7,217 nucleotides of DNA from positions 208 to 7,424 of the forward strand of contig DINC01000259.1 in the NCBI GenBank assembly GCA_002425885.1, in the 5' to 3' direction. The stretch comes from Spirochaetia bacterium UBA5550. Lineage in GTDB: Bacteria > Spirochaetota > UBA4802 > UBA5550. The translations under genes were made by a program, and so were the position numbers. The notes below the pieces were generated by a model, which saw only the letters and a list, made by a program, of their open reading frames with translations, was not told the origin of the DNA and made no database searches. This document shows, piece after piece, positions 7,040 through 7,217 of this stretch (position 1 is the stretch's first letter; each line of letters opens with the position of its first letter).

Positions 7040-7056
7040 TTATACAATATGTATAA
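7040..7056. promoter_or_regulatory. Inverted repeat just upstream of the HD-GYP gene
   Basis: TTATAC (7040-7045) and GTATAA (7051-7056) form a perfect 6-bp inverted repeat around AATAT. On the minus strand it includes TATAAC, a near-match to a -10 box, with GTAACA (7062-7067) 17 nt upstream as a weak -35. It could be an operator over the operon promoter. The site is very AT-rich, so chance is a real alternative, and transcription from this box would begin almost at the first ATG, favouring the ATG at 7019-7021 as start. Confidence 0.25.
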
Positions 7057-7063
7057 TAAATTG

Positions 7064-7217
7064 TTACTGAATCGTTGCAGATATATGTATTCTGTCAAGA
7101 ATGATACCTGCGTTAAATATGTATGCATTTATGATCCTGAATATACTTTTTCTACTTGATTCTTTTATATTATCGGCAGTTACTATATTTACGGAAAAGC
7201 GGATTTTAAATTTGTTT
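7064..7217 (-). CDS. Possible 3' end of an upstream gene (partial)
   Basis: A minus-strand frame enters from the window edge and stays open for 50 codons to TAA at 7064-7066, 30 nt before the HD-GYP start. Its codon choice, with frequent ATA, AAA and AGA, resembles the genes downstream, and the product is a mixed, soluble-looking sequence ending DRIHISATIQ. I do not recognise it. A plus-strand frame from ATG 7101 is also open to the edge but encodes an unusually hydrophobic stretch, as antisense shadows do elsewhere in this window. If real, the upstream gene may belong to the same operon. Confidence 0.3.
   Translation of the reverse strand, partial: NKFKIRFSVNIVTADNIKESSRKSIFRIINAYIFNAGIILDRIHISATIQ

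Noticed and set aside
7070..7098. Perfect TTGACA (-35 type) on the minus strand at 7093-7098
   Set aside because: At 17 nt downstream the -10 position reads ACGATT, and spacers of 16 to 18 nt give nothing better than 3 of 6 matches. It also lies inside the possible upstream coding frame.
7101..7217. Plus-strand frame from ATG 7101, open to the window edge and hydrophobic
   Set aside because: It has no good ribosome-binding site, overlaps an equally open minus-strand frame with more gene-like composition, and looks like the hydrophobic antisense frames elsewhere in the window.
7034..7217. CRP/cAMP-receptor site upstream of the operon
   Set aside because: Given the cyclase I looked for TGTGA-N6-TCACA or a close variant on both strands and found none in the upstream stretch available.
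1..7217. CRISPR array, tRNA, rRNA or insertion-sequence transposase
   Set aside because: No regularly spaced direct repeats, cloverleaf-like segments, rRNA signatures or transposase motifs were seen on either strand.

Overview
The window looks like a chromosomal segment of an uncultured or little-studied Gram-negative-type bacterium with moderate, AT-leaning composition. Ile ATA and Arg AGA codons occur freely in the genes. A class I adenylate cyclase next to an HD-GYP protein with an 'xPGxxxxxDxxxxxGxL' N-terminal domain would suit a spirochaete or a related deep lineage. That placement is an inference with low confidence, since nothing here is a phylogenetic marker.

Every gene I can support lies on the minus strand. 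Read in the direction of transcription (right to left), the window opens with what may be the 3' end of a further gene (7064-7217, weak). A compact four-gene run follows: an HD-GYP cyclic-di-GMP phosphodiesterase-like protein (5786-7033), a 928-residue class I adenylate cyclase (2955-5741), a polytopic membrane acyltransferase of the DUF1624/DUF418 (HGSNAT/YeiB) type (1885-2958), and a metal-dependent amidohydrolase_2 enzyme (1046-1870). The three junctions are a 44-nt gap, a 4-nt ATGA overlap and a 14-nt gap, so the four are probably one operon. Its first two products handle two different nucleotide second messengers; the last two look like enzymes that modify and process small molecules or envelope components.

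About 400 nt with no full-length gene separates the operon from a small toxin-antitoxin pair. This stretch holds a weak terminator-like structure and a 29-codon frame resembling the start of a Cro/XRE helix-turn-helix. The pair follows as hicB (432-647) then hicA (220-435), sharing a TTGA overlap. HicB is the short form without a DNA-binding domain.

The left end (about 7-128) is unlike the rest: richer in GC and built as a nested inverted repeat with arms GCATAAT/ATTATGC and GCAGCCCG/CGGGCTGC. Its interior holds the CCCTGAGCCTGTCGAAGGG core that I recognise as a dispersed repeat in many bacterial genomes.

The items most worth following up are the cyclic-di-GMP/cAMP operon, the nested palindromic element at the left end, and the HTH-like mini-ORF upstream of the minimal HicBA pair.
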